Source of the DNA: Serilophus lunatus
Lineage: Eukaryota > Chordata > Aves > Passeriformes > Eurylaimidae
Reading direction: 5' to 3'
Assembly (NCBI GenBank): GCA_013399895.1
Contig: VXBA01003720.1
Span: forward strand, 347,467-411,466
DNA: 64,000 bases
Part shown: piece after piece, positions 25,901-37,868 of the stretch
Layout of the letters: each line of letters opens with the position of its first letter
Numbering within the stretch: the stretch's first letter is position 1
Program-made: the position numbers and the translations under genes
Notes under the pieces: model-generated
The model's input: only the letters and a program-made list of their open reading frames with translations
Databases searched by the model: none
Told to the model about the DNA's origin: nothing

Positions 25901-27966
25901 AGGAAAGAGAATACTTTTGATTAAAAGACAAAAATATATCAGAGAGGTCCAGACCAAAATGAGTATTTTAACCAGTTAATTTTTATTTGCTTTTAACATC
26001 TCAAGTATTCTATATTTTATATTCTCTTCATTCTCTACTAACATTAGATATGCAGGGCAATATTTTTAACATAGCTGGATAGTCAAGGGCTGTGGAAAGA
26101 GAAACATATTAGCTGTTTCATCCGTACATAAATATTTTCTCCAACTTTTAATAGATTTGGTTTATTATCTGGTTGTAAAACACCTTTGAAATTGCTTGGG
26201 ATGGGGATAAAAAAGTATATGCCAACAACAATATGAAATTAAAAAAAAAGATGAAGATTGTTTCCACAAGTAACTCATTGCTTTTAGACTTCTTGAAAAC
26301 AAGAAATATTTGGTGTTTCGTGGATACCGAGAGAATTGGACTTCTTGATTTAGTGTAACTTTGTAAATCAAATAGTGCTTCTTAAATTTATCTTAGAGTG
26401 AACTCTCTTTGAATTTACCAACAGTTTTTGGGAAATATGCTTTATTTGAGCTGTTTTCACTGATTTTCATATTTGGAGATTTTCACATATACAATATTTC
26501 TTTTGAGGGGAGGGGAAGAGGCAGTTGACCTCTGCAAAAGACATAGTTAAATTTTAAGAATTTCACCTGTGCTTTAAGCAATAACTGAAAGAAATATTAC
26601 ATGCGATACTCAGGCTTTTGAGGACTTTGCAATGAAACACAGCTAGTTAGGAAATTCATAAAACTGGCTCAGCCATATGAATCAACTTCACTCAAAGCCT
26701 GAGACTGGATTATTTGGAGATTTTAGGCTAGTGTGGATCTGTTCACTTCTGGACTGCCAAACAAATCCCACCTCCCCCAATTTCTGGGCCCCTGGAGGAA
26801 ATGGTAGAAGGAAGACACTGGAAGTTTCTGCTGCAGACTACAATCTAGCTCTCATCAAGACAAGCCTATGCCACAGAACACAGATCTTACTATATATTAA
26901 TTGACCTGCTGTCAGTCACAAGAGAGGACAAGAACCAGAGAGCACAAGTGTGCTACATCCATGCAGTGCGTAAGTCCCGTTTGCCAATCTGTCAAGCATT
27001 AATTTTGTTTGGCTGCAATATCATCCGTTATGAGGTACTTGCTTTTGATGGAAGACTCCAACACAAGCTGAGTTTATTTTACTCCTGCTGGTTTTGATTT
27101 TTCCTGTCTATCAAGTTGCAGTCAAAATATACTTTTAGATGCACTGTTAAGTGATCTTTGATGTGCTGTCAACATCTTGCCTTGCAGGACCACACTCAAG
27201 TTTTTCATACTAAGACTGAGTTCCTGACATTGCTTTCTGAGATAAAATAGTATGCATTCTCCCCTAATGAGTTTAAGAAGTTCACGAATTATTGTAACTT
27301 TTAATTTAGATTTACAAGAAGTAAAGAGAAGGGAGAAGTATCTGTATACTAAGCTATGACCAACACCACCAGTGTGGAGAACAACATGAGAAAAAATAAA
27401 CACTAATTTTGATCTATTGTTGTGAGATTTTTTCTTTTTTTTCTCAAAAAAAGATACTGCATTTTTGAAAGTGTAATTGAGTATTTTGTGAGTTAATTTG
27501 TTGTGTATGTGCATATTCTGCAAATGAACAGTTCAAAACATTAAGGTCTGAGATCGACCCTAAGGCATATAAGGATCTCCCAGTTCAGTGGCTCTGTTTC
27601 ATCTCACCTATTTCAGTGTCTGGTGCTCAGTCACCAGTAAGGGACATAGGCATCTTCCAGTTGGCTAATTAGTCCAGTGACATCTCTCCATTGACTGGAA
27701 AGGAAATCAAAGTGAATACATGCCTTACTTCATTAGTTGCCTTATTTCAGCAAGATGCACTAAGTGCCAGCAAGCTAGAAGTTATAAATGTGAAAACAGA
27801 ATTTGGTACTGCATAGGTATGGTATTAAACCATAAGACAGGCATTCAAATTCATTCATCAGAAAACCTCACATTCCTTAAAGTGCTAATTACACTACATG
27901 TTGAAGTAACATACCTTTACCACTACAAGGGAAAGGTTTATAATGTTGTTCTATGGGACCGGTAAG
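22968..27966. other. Unique sequence, no gene seen
   Basis: AT-rich DNA without identifiable gene or transposon. A short (AC) run lies at 24136-24148. Short open frames (60-133 codons) have no motif content. Confidence 0.45.
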
Positions 27967-27971
27967 TATAG
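27967..27971. repeat. Target-site duplication tatag, left copy
   Basis: TATAG directly precedes the TG that opens the LTR and is repeated exactly after its terminal CA at 29617-29621. The 5-bp length is typical of ERVL-class integration. Confidence 0.82.
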
Positions 27972-28022
27972 TGCCATGGGTTAGCTGAGGCTGGAAAACT
28001 TTTCCTATGTTAAATAAAAAGA

Positions 28023-28071
28023 ATTTTTTCCTTCCCCCTCCCCCCCCTTCTCCCACCCTCTTGCCCCTTGA
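28023..28071 (+). repeat. Polypyrimidine tract inside the LTR U3
   Basis: Almost 50 bases of T and C, including an eight-C run, near the 5' end of the LTR. It separates the AT-rich LTR start from the GC-rich body of U3. Confidence 0.7.
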
Positions 28072-28277
28072 TTTGTGTGTGTTTTCTGCATCGGGAGAAA
28101 GTGGGGAGGGGGACACGTTTGGGACTGGGATCGGGGAAGGCACGAAAAAAGAGGTTTGAAGAGACCATGATCTTGCAGTTGCACGCTGCCCCCCACGACC
28201 ACAAAGACAGCCAGGAATGCCCGAGAGTGCTGGGGAGAGCTGGATTACTGGGAAATTGAGGTTTTTGCAGCACCTGG

Positions 28278-29083
28278 TCACAGCGTGGTGTCTCCCTGGG
28301 TTCCACGTGTATCTGGTGCTGAAGGGTTTACTCGAGCGATGTTGCAGTGGCGTTCCCACGCCAGTGATGCAGCAGCCAGCAGGACAGCCAGCACAGCGCA
28401 TTCATGGAAGCCGCAGGGAAGTTGCAGCGCCGTGAGAAGGACGGTGGCGGTGAGATCCTGGCTAGTCCAGTCAGGGTCCAGGCCTGGCGGAGCTGGGCTG
28501 CACAGCACCTCCGGCTGTGGCAGCACGCGGCACTGGGGGAGCAGGCGCGGCAGGGCCAGACCGGTGGTCGCACAGCGGTGGAGGCGGCAGGGCGAACGCA
28601 GCACCAAATGGGAGCTCATGGAACGCACACCGGTGGCAGTGGCGGGCAGGTGGTGGTTGCACAGCGGCATTCCATGCAGTGCCCATGCTGGCGCAGCTAC
28701 GGGTAGCAGCCTCAGCAGCGGGGTGGCGGAATGTGGCTGCGCCATGTTGGCTTCAGCGAAGGGTAGTGGAGAGAGCCAGGCTGTGCCCCACGGCGGCTTC
28801 TTGTGAATTTTTCTCCACACGGCAAAGGCGCGGCCAGACCCCCCAGACGGGGAGATCAGCGTGGCTGGAGGTGGCAGCGGGGGCCGCGCTCCGTGGCTGC
28901 GGTGGCAGTGGTGTAGCAGCACATGATGGCCACCACGTTTTGCAGCCGGCGGGGCCCGAAAGGCGGAGTTGGGGTGGAGTTAGGGGTGGAATGGAACCAG
29001 AAAGACCAATGAGGATTCAGCAAAGAGCGAGACCATGCCTTTTTAGAGTAGACTGGGGGAAGCACACAGAGCAGAGATTCTGA
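28278..29083. other. Overlapping GC-driven open frames in the LTR U3, probably not coding
   Basis: A 214-codon frame on the minus strand (28278-28922) overlaps 173- and 188-codon frames on the plus strand (28285-28806 and 28517-29083). All are rich in Ala, Gly, Arg, Pro, Trp and Cys, have no recognisable domain, and lie where GC content suppresses stop codons by chance. I read them as composition artefacts. Confidence 0.6.
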
Positions 29084-29105
29084 GAGAGTCGAGAGGACTA
29101 TATAA
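29006..29105 (+). promoter_or_regulatory. LTR promoter: CCAAT box and TATA box
   Basis: CCAAT (29006-29010, in AAGACCAATGAG) lies about 90 bases before TATATAA (29099-29105). This spacing is normal for a retroviral U3 promoter and predicts transcription starting near 29130. Downstream, inside R, are a palindromic E-box CACGTG at 29209-29214 and CCATCTTGG (YY1-like) at 29193-29201. Confidence 0.7.
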
Positions 29106-29318
29106 TCAGAAAATTCCCCAGCCTTATCCCTTCCATGCCTGAGAGTTCATCAGAAGAAGAACTGGTTCCAGTGCCCGGATTTCCAGTGCCTGCCATCTTG
29201 GAAATCACCACGTGCTCTGCGGGTCATCCCTTCGCTCCGGTGGCGCGTTTCCAGAGACGAGCTACATACTACAGGCACACACCTTCCATCCGTCATCGCT
29301 GCTGCCCCCACGGCCACC

Positions 29319-29328
29319 AGCGCCCCCT
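29319..29328 (-). promoter_or_regulatory. CTCF-like core motif in the LTR
   Basis: On the minus strand this reads AGGGGGCGCT, the most conserved core of the CTCF recognition sequence; the upstream CCA part of the full motif is not matched. The same ten bases occur at 63884-63893 in the other LTR copy. Binding is unproven. Confidence 0.45.
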
Positions 29329-29540
29329 GCCATCTACCTTGAATCAACTGCACCTTCAGACGTTGAAACAGAGAATAAGTTTTTGTTTGTTTATTTTGTT
29401 TATTGCCTGGTGAAGAGGTGGAATTGGTGTGTGGGTGTTTTGGTAAGTCATTTTTAAGTTTTTGGGAAGTGGTTGTTGAGTTTTCTTCTGTGAGTTTTTA
29501 GTATTTTAGTATTTTTTAAGTTAATTTTCTTACCTCATAT

Positions 29541-29546
29541 AATAAA
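29541..29546 (+). terminator. LTR polyadenylation signal AATAAA
   Basis: AATAAA about 435 bases after the predicted start, conserved in the inverted copy (63670-63675 on the minus strand) within a well-matched block CCTCATATAATAAATTC. It would define the end of the R region. Confidence 0.7.
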
Positions 29547-29561
29547 TTCTTATTTCTTTAA

Positions 29562-29575
29562 TAATAATAATAATC
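29562..29575 (+). repeat. (AAT)n microsatellite in the LTR end
   Basis: About four to five TAA units. The other LTR copy has non-repetitive TACATCTGTAT at this place, so the expansion is specific to this copy. Confidence 0.6.
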
Positions 29576-29616
29576 CATAATTTATTAACCAATAATTAGT
29601 CCACCGAACCTAGACA

Positions 29617-29621
29617 TATAG
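29617..29621. repeat. Target-site duplication tatag, right copy
   Basis: Exact repeat of 27967-27971, immediately after the terminal CA of the LTR. Confidence 0.82.
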
Positions 29622-32600
29622 ATAGTCTCTTACATAGGATTCATTAATAATCATAAGTAACAATTGACACTAAAAAGCAGTGACTTTCTGTTGCAACATT
29701 AAACTTAGTGAAGATATCAGACCACTCACTGCAGTGAAAAGCTGCAGCAGCAGTACATTTGGATACAGATCAAACAGCTCTTCAAGTAGCACAGTTAGAA
29801 GCTTTGATTTACAAGACTTAATTTGCAAGGAGTCATAATTACAACCAGTCCTTATCAATGATCTGTTCAGTTCCTGCTTAAAATTAAAATAATGTTTTAG
29901 GTACTTGATTAAATTCTAAGAACTATAGATGACTGATCTCTCCACTGCTGCCTCTTTTCTCATTCTAGTCTCCATAGCCTTACATTTTTCTCTCGTAACT
30001 CTTGTGAGGAGACCCGTAATAATTTGGGCTAGGGAGGTATTAACATCAGTATTACATCAATGTGCATTCCCTCTCGTCCATGTTATTTAGGCAACTGAAA
30101 GGACTACATATTAGTTAGGGCCAGATGCTTATATAACCTTAACTAGATGCTTTATATCACCTTAACTCTTGGAGCACATAAAAAACCCATGGAATCACCT
30201 CTACAGGAAGGCTGTATTTGTTGTTTAACAGTGTGCAAGGACTTGGCTTCTGTGATTATTCAAGATGTGCATGTAAAGCTATTTTTAATGTAATGATAAT
30301 TTGAAAAATTTTGACTCCTGCTGATAGAGTTATTAATTATATTCTGCAACCATGCTACTAGATCAGAGAGATTAATATATGGCAGTCATAAAAATTCCTA
30401 TTTTATGGATATTGTGCATTAATTTAGTAATTCTTCATATATCTCTGTAGTCAAGTGAAACAAGGAATTATTGGCTCATCAAGGACATATAAAACAACAC
30501 TACTATTTTGGAAGATCCGTCCTTCTAAGGTGCTGCCATCTTCACTGTCAGGTTTTTTTTTTTCCTTTGGTATGTATATTTTCAGTGCAAGACAGATTTT
30601 AAATCTTGTGCTGTGAAAAATAGTGCAATGCTTATTACAAGCAAATAGGTGGCAAGAACAAATATAGATTCAAAACCTGAACTGAGAATTCAAGGTGTCT
30701 TTCACCATGGAGTTCCCTGACTGCTAGTCCTGCCTCCAAAAGGAATGGAATAATCAAGGCTACACATCCATTTACTACTTAGTCTTTCAAATGGGATTAC
30801 AGACAAGAATGAAGTTCCTGGTCATTTTTGTGATGCATCCAAATGTTTCTGGGGAATTATGCTTCCAGGACAAGAGTCACTTGCAAGCATCAGTTAATAA
30901 AGACCTGGGTGAATTTCAGTCAACTGCGTGTAAAGGGCTCAATGACTCTGTAAATATCAGAGATCCCCAAGTTATCCAGACTGTGAGGTACTTTGTTTAT
31001 ATAATAATGAAGACTTTCCAGGTGCTTACAAAACTTCAACTTCTTTGCTGCTGCACTTTTAATGCAATCTATATTTTGTGATCTGTCTTGTTGATACTCT
31101 AGGCTCTGATAAGTCTTTGAGAAGACTCTGAATTTTTCTAAAAGCCTGCTCCTAGTCCTGTAATGATAATTTTTGCCATAGCACATGCCATTGGCTCCCA
31201 GGATAGAGACATAGTCTGATTCTTCTTTCCTCTAAGATCACCATATAAATAGTGGGTAGTTGCTCTGGAGTAAGAAGAAACCTGTGGGTGCAGGACTGAT
31301 GCAAGTCAGCAGAGAAACCGAGGCTCTGCAGGTGAGTCACTTTTAGTGTTAATTGTGACATATGTGAGTCTGAAAGTTGTCTGATGCCACACATCATACT
31401 GCAGGCTCAGGTGACAACCCTGCCAAGGTGGAGGCAGATGTTTCAGAATGACAGCTTTACTAAATCCTAATCTCCTTAAAGAAGAGTGATCCTTACAGAA
31501 TAAATAATGATCTTCCCTATTATATTTCTTATTTATTTGCCAGCTTTTTCATTTTCCCACACCTTTCCAATTCAAAAGCTTTCTGCCTGGGAAAATGGAG
31601 AGCTTCATAGCATGGGCCAGCCTCAGAACAGTCTTAGCTTAATGTGATGACATGAACACAATTTAAACTAAAATATTTGAAAGTCACCATAAAGGGCACA
31701 TGAGGGGACAATCCCTCATTTTTTCACATGGTCCAAAGAGACTGTTTGGCTGGGCTCCCACAGGACTATGGCAGCCAGGCAAGCAGAATCTGCCCAGCAA
31801 ATATAACATGTTAGGGAAACAATTAATCTTCATTCCAAATTATCTGCTATTACTGACTGTATATGTATGCAGTAATTAATCCCATTTCTTGCAGAAGGAC
31901 TGGTTCACTAAAATTTAACCTAAGTTTCTCCAGTCACCTTTGCTGCCATTAGCAGCTGTGGTGGGCCTTTCTCCTGATCACACTCTTCTTTCTCTCCTCC
32001 GGTTGCAAGGTGCAAAAGTGGTAGTGGAAATTCAGATAATATGCCAGAGGTAGACCTATAGAATAAAACAAATCTATAATCATCCAGTTGCAAAAATCTG
32101 TTAGAGATGATCTAATTTGTTTCTGTATCTCATGGTATATTGATACATTAGACAAAAAGATGAAATATGCAAGCACATTACTAGAGAAGCCGTTAAAAAA
32201 ACCTATGGAGTGAGAGATCAAAGTATGTGACTTTATCCCTGTTTTCATTCAGATGAATAAGTATTTTTTATGTTCAGGCACATGTGATGATGGAAGATGG
32301 ATTTGGATCCAACCCTCTACCTGAGTACCTTAAAATAATTCAGACTTAAATCGATGTCACTTATGTTTTGTATTCCAGGTAAGTCACCTGCCCTACAGAA
32401 CTGAGATACAAAGACAATTCTTACAATGTTTGGGGTTCTTTATACTTCTTTACTGCTACTCTAACAATAATGAAGAATTGGGGATTTTCTATCTTGACAT
32501 TATTTATTTGGTTGTTTCTTTGTAAATTGAGGTGAGAAATATTTTTTGAAAGAAAATCTATGACAATGTTATGAAAAAATTGTATTTGGTCCAGAGATTT

Positions 32601-33253
32601 ATTTAATTTGTAGTGATTTTAAGTCCAAATTTGAAGTTTTGTTTCTACACATTTTAGCAGAATTCATTGTATAATTAATGTCTGATTAGAGTAAAATACA
32701 TATCTATGGGCTAATTACTTATGTACATAGTTTGAACTATGACTGCCAAAAATGGGGTAGTCTTTTCCAAAATTAGAAAGAGTCGGTAATTCCTTTGTGC
32801 AGAATACAGTTAGCACAATATTATTGCTACAACAAAAAGTCTTAAAAGCATTATAGCTGAACGGCTGGATATAACCAGAATATAGACAAGGATGTCCACA
32901 CAATTAGAGATTCCATCTTTTCGTTAATACTCTCAGTAGCATTTGCACAATTAAGCAAAGTATTTGCGTTATTAAGGAATGCCACCTGGGGAGGAATTGC
33001 CTCAAAATTACCTCTCCTGTTTGTGCCACACAATACTGTTTTACACACAGCAGCTTAGATGTAGTCAACCCAAAGCACACCTTTATGATGATACCTGCCA
33101 CTATTACTTGGTTAATTACAAAGCTAACACAGAGGCATGTGGGTGCTTCCTTGGGGTCTGCAATGTCATGAGATGTATTTTTGCTGTTCAACTTTTAAGG
33201 GAAATGCACACTGAGGTTTTGCAGTTTTCTGAAAACTTCCATTTTTCTTTTAC
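29622..33253. other. Unique sequence, no gene seen
   Basis: AT-rich DNA without recognised transposon or exon. A homeodomain-core-rich portion lies near 30290-30400 (ATTAATTATATT, AGATTAATATA) and could be a conserved non-coding element. Confidence 0.45.
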
Positions 33254-33382
33254 CTCTAAATACTACCTTATAGTTTGACTAAATAATAATCCTAAATTAA
33301 CTGTTGCTAAGCTTTTCAGCCTGTTTTCCTTCTGTTATTGTGCAAGCATAAAACTAAAAGCCAATTTCATCTGTCCTCAAAC
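33254..33382 (+). repeat. Unnamed diverged repeat, copy A
   Basis: This copy aligns with 35932-36064 in the same orientation. Shared anchors in the same order are CTCTAAATACT, then 30 bases later AATTAACTG, then TAAGCTTTTCAGCCT, then AAGCATAAAACTA, then AGCC. Equal spacing between the first two anchors argues for common descent. It matches no family I recognise. It may be an ancient transposon or a local duplication. Confidence 0.6.
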
Positions 33383-35931
33383 TTTTTTCCCCAAATGCTT
33401 TCATCTTTATAAGAAAGGAAAAACGGTTTGAAGCATCTTAAAAATGAACAGAGGTAGGAGCGGGTACCTGTATTTTTTTGAATGATTTTGCCAGTAAACT
33501 GAAAAACCTGTCATACAACAATTGCCATAAGTCATGAAAGTAGGAGTAATTGCAGCATTTTTTAATGCAAATTAAGGGAGGGAAGACAAAATATTTTAAA
33601 CAATGAAAGAAAACTAGTAAGCCTAACCTTTCTTCTATTTATCTGTAGTTCAGTCAAGTGTATCACTGGAAATTATGCTGAAGACGCTCAGTTAGCTGGG
33701 GTTTAGCTGGTATGGGATTTAGCAGGAACTTCACTCATGCTTCTTTCCTTGTCTGGGAGATGTTCACTGTAAACATGCGCAGAGTATGGTTAAAATATAG
33801 CTCAACCTAAGCTGCCTCTGTAGAGTAACACAAAGTGACTGCATAAAGAAAGGCATGGCGAGAACAGCCAAGCATAAGTCAGCTTCTGCATATGGTGCAT
33901 GACCCAGTTAGCTACCCTTGGTCTCAGATTGGCTCCACTGCCACTTTTGCTAAGTTACTACTGTTTTCTTCTGGCTGGAATGTGGGAGGAAAACATTTTA
34001 GCACACTATTAGATTGACTGCAGATAGCTAAGATGGACTCTTTAATAAAACTCCTGTCTGGGTTCTCATAATTTCAAAATTGAAGTTTCATAGCAAGTTT
34101 CTCTTTGGCCATGGCAAAACCAGGCAGAGCAGGGCTGCAGAGAGCAATCTTTTACTGTTCTCCTCAATGACATCTCCCTTTCCCCCTTTTTTCCCAGCAT
34201 AGGATGCTTGTTCTCATTGGTGCAGCTCCTCAGTGTTTATTCCCCTTCCCTATCTCTACTGTTTCCCACTCCCTGACAAACATTCCTCTCTCCTTAGGCA
34301 TCAGGTGGCGACACTCTGCTTCATCTTTGCCCATGATGTTAACCTCTGTCACTCACTTTCAAACCGTGTCCGTCACGTGTACTTCCCTACTTAGAGGATG
34401 CTCCTTTAACCACCTACAGAGATGCCTTGCTGTCCTTTTATGGTCCCTTCTTTCACCCTTCCCCTTGCTTTGATAGCAGTAAGAGACTTGGTGGCAGCCA
34501 GGTTGCAAATGTTCTTTGCTTCTCTGAAGAAGAAAACCAGAATAAATCTTTTGCAAAGGAAACATTCCTCACAGAGGAGGGTTTCGGGGAACATGTATTT
34601 TCCACCTGGAGCTGCATGAAGATTTATAGTATATTCAGTGGTGATGGCTCCATTCAGAGTCAGGAATGTCCTGCCTAAAAATACCAGGGACCAGCTTATT
34701 CTCAGTTCTTCTGGGGGATGGCCAGGGACCCTTTCTTCCATCTCCTGAGGTCAGTCAGACCTTCACAAGGCTCCCAGCACACAGGCGTGCTGCCTGGGCA
34801 TCACATGAGCTCTCTGAAGCAGTCACACACACCTCTTGGACAATAAGCACATATGAATAATGGATCACTGCAGCAAGGCATGCTGATGATCTATTGTCCA
34901 AATAGCAGCAATACCCAAAAAAGAAAAAGCCACGCTTGGATTCTGTATAATCATAGGATAGCTATTGACCTACGAACACACGGGTGGCTGCTTTCCTGGC
35001 ACCGCATGTCTGGTAAAGGAATGCCAGCCTTGCAACCGTTAATTAGTACCTAATAAACTGAAAAGGTATAATTTACAATGGTCATTTACCTCAGGAGAGA
35101 CTTATTCCTCTTACTGCTTCTGTGCCTTTCCAGACTTCAGGCCTTCCTGTTTTCCCTCTGCTCTCAACAGCAATAGAGAAAATTATAACTGTCTTTAAGC
35201 TGGGCAAGACATTTTGTTTATTGTGATTGGTGACACTGTTCTTATAGCTAGCTAGCAAAGCCAGAATCACACATCTTTAGACACTTTATGTCATTATTTC
35301 AAATTGCTGCATCTGTCCAGAGAAATGCAGTCCCATCACTATGGGGAAGATTATATTCTAGTTGTTAGGTAAAGACTGAGGACTCAGGACTTCCAGTCTG
35401 ATTCTGGCTGTGCCAGTCAGCCCTTCTATAGTTTTAGCAAATCCAGCAATATGTCTGTCTCCTCTCTTTAAATGCAGGTTGTACATACAAAAGTAGGCCA
35501 TGCATGCATACACATCTCTGCAGTCCGTCATGAATGTCAGAAAACTCAGTAAATTCCTTTTGTTGTGCAAAGACAATGCCTGGGATGATAAATTTTAGCT
35601 CGTGATCCCGTTGTAAAATGGGACACCAGTCACTGAGCAAGGGACATTAAGAAAGTATGTTCTCAGCCACAGACAGCAAAAAGGCTTTAACTGTGTCCTT
35701 AAGTCCAGCAAAAAATATGAAGACTATTGAGAAGGTTTATTATACATGATGCAAAAAAGAGAAGATGCTAAATGTAATTGCAAGAAAATTTTTGTGGAGA
35801 GCAGTTTACAATATAAAACATAAGAAAGCTTAAAACCAGCAGACATTTTCTGAGAAACTATTACAAAATACACTTATTCCAATACTGCAGTAATTCTACC
35901 ATTTTCAAGGAATTAATTCATCCACTTATAT
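33383..35931. other. Unique sequence, no gene seen
   Basis: No recognised transposon or exon. Overlapping open frames at 34204-34741 on both strands are short and without motif. Confidence 0.45.
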
Positions 35932-36064
35932 CTCTAAATACTGGCTTTAACTCAGCCTTAATAGTGCTCTTGAATTAACTGTCATTAAGCTTTTCAGCCT
36001 TGTCATTCTCTTTGTGTTATCATTTAAGCATAAAACTACACAGCCTTTTCAGCTGACCTTGAAC
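35932..36064 (+). repeat. Unnamed diverged repeat, copy B
   Basis: Direct-orientation partner of 33254-33382, 2.7 kb away. The best block is AATTAACTGTCATTAAGC followed by TTTTCAGCC and AAGCATAAAACTA. Between anchors the two copies agree at only about half of positions, so the duplication is old. Confidence 0.6.
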
Positions 36065-37745
36065 AAATAAAGCAGTATTGCTGATAAAGACCTAGAAAAT
36101 CACAGGTAAAGCTGTCGTTGGCTTTAGCAATGCCAAGGTTTCCTCCAAATGTTCTTTAATACAATGCCTTTATGAAGATACAATGGCATTTGATTGTAAG
36201 TAGTAAAGTGCATGCTAATGGCCTCCAGCTGTGGACTCCTTGCACAGAGGATTTCATCCTGTTGGCAATAGATTTGCATTCCATGGTTGTCTTTTTACCC
36301 ATAGGACAGAAGACCAAAAGCCTGGTCCCCACTGGAATAATGCAGACCTGTATCTGGATGGCAGGTGTGGCAAACAGCAAGAACTGAGGCATGCAGCTAT
36401 AAAGTCCTCAGGGCAGTCTTTGCACACAAAAAGTGATGTGGAGCTACCTTTTCCACTACTTCTGTATTGCTATTTCCCAGTATGACTGTGGCATTTTCAG
36501 AAGCCACCAGGTCATTTAAGAGTTTGTCTCCTGAGGTTTCATTCCTGAAATTCTTGAAATTCCAAGCATTGCGCAGAGGTTTTTCCCAACTAGTTGCTAG
36601 AATTTGTGCATCAAAAGAATATTGAAGTTGAGATTATTCACATATTTAAAAGTGTCTGAGCTGATACCTGCCACTCATAGGTTGATGCTGACCCTTTAGT
36701 AATGCCTCCTGGATCTGAGTGGTGGCTAATGCTGACAGACTTACTATTCTGGAAATATGACTGTCCTGTCTGAGCCTGTGAAACATGAACACACAGGCAG
36801 TTTTGTATAAAAACAAAAAAATCAACCAACTAACCAAAGAAAAATTGCTAAATTGCCTTTCAAAGAGCTTTTCACAGTTCTGCAATATCCATATACTGTA
36901 TCTGGAGGATACATACATCCCAGGCTCCTAGGACCCAATGCTGACTGAAGAATTTACGGGTTTTAGGGTCTAGTGATGGGAAAGCTCTTCCAGTTTCCAG
37001 TTATCATAGAGGTTAATGCAGCAGAGGAGACAAGTCTGCAAAACGCAACCATTTGGTGATCACAAAAGAAATCTTTAATATGGAGCTTTTATTTGACGGG
37101 AGACAAAGAAAAATCGAGTCCTGAGCTTCCAAATACTGAACTGAGATAAAAGAGAGAGGACTTCATGGAAGTGAGCATTAATCAATTTGCAATACATTTA
37201 ATTATTTAAAAAATTAATTCTCTTTCTGCTAAATTAAGCTGAATCGGTAGCTCATTTTAATTCTGCCTACTATAGTGAAATCCATCCTCATTTTCTGATC
37301 ACTCTCATACTCTGCAATAGGAACCATTCCATGAAGCAAATCTGTGGTCTAAAAAAAGTAAGCAAACATAGTACTTTGGTAATAACCATTTAATTTAGAA
37401 ACTCAGTGCTTTTAGAAAAATAACACTGAGTTTTGAGCCCTGATACATTTGAGGAACAGGATGATTTATTCATGGTAATAGTTTGCATTTGTGGAATGCC
37501 TTGTGCAGGCATGTTGATTTTTAGGTAAGTTAGGTCAGTTTTAGGTAAGACTCTATTACAGCTCAATTGGTTCTTTTTTTTCCTAACAGAAACCTTGCAG
37601 GATTTTTTAACGTCTCACACCTTTTTCCCCCCCCCCCTCCAGAATTGCCTATTAGTTAATGGACAAAGTTTAACAATACTTGTTAATTTCATCTCAGTAC
37701 ATTAAGCTTTGAAAGTAATAAAATATAAGGTGAGAAGTGAATTAA
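36065..37745. other. Unique sequence with repeated donor-like motif and C-run
   Basis: No gene seen. TTTAGGTAAG occurs twice, 20 bases apart (37520-37529 and 37540-37549), each a good 5' splice-site match. An 11-C run lies at 37627-37637 before CTCCAG. No exon with a plausible frame lies between or around them. Confidence 0.4.
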
Positions 37746-37868
37746 ATCATAGAATATGTAGAGTTGGAAGGGACCCGCAAAGATCATCAAGTCCAACCCT
37801 TAGCCCTGCACAGGATCATCTCCATCTCCAAGAGTCACACCATGTGCCTGAGAGTATCATCCAAAGAA
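37746..37868 (-). mobile_element. CR1 LINE, short 3' end (~120 bp)
   Basis: On the plus strand it begins ATCATAGAATATG, then GAGTTGGAAGGGACCC, AAAGATCATCAAGTCCAACCC, GCCCTGCACAGGATCATC and AGAGTCACACCATGTGCCTGAG. This is the reverse complement of a CR1 3' UTR. Only the last ~120 bases were copied, a common extreme of CR1 truncation. Its terminal ~55 bases closely match the tail of the SINE at 15561, so both use the same CR1 3' end type. Confidence 0.9.

Larger units (their letters stand above)
27972..29616 (+). mobile_element. Long solo LTR of an endogenous retrovirus (1645 bp)
   Basis: The element opens with TGCCATGG, closes with CTAGACA and sits between perfect 5-bp duplications (tatag), the hallmark of retroviral integration. 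No internal region lies between the ends, so it is a solo LTR left by recombination. The 3' 405 bases are repeated in inverted orientation at the right edge of the window (63602-64000), confirming a dispersed family. A promoter (CCAAT at 29006-29010, TATATAA at 29099-29105) and AATAAA at 29541-29546 divide it into a ~1.15-kb U3, a ~430-base R and a ~50-base U5. The U3 is unusually long and GC-rich (about 28150-29080). ERVL class is inferred from the 5-bp duplication. The family name is not known to me. Confidence 0.85.

Noticed and set aside
28278..28922. 214-codon minus-strand frame as a real gene
   Set aside because: It lies in a GC-rich LTR U3 with equally long frames on the other strand, has no domain, and has the residue bias expected from composition.
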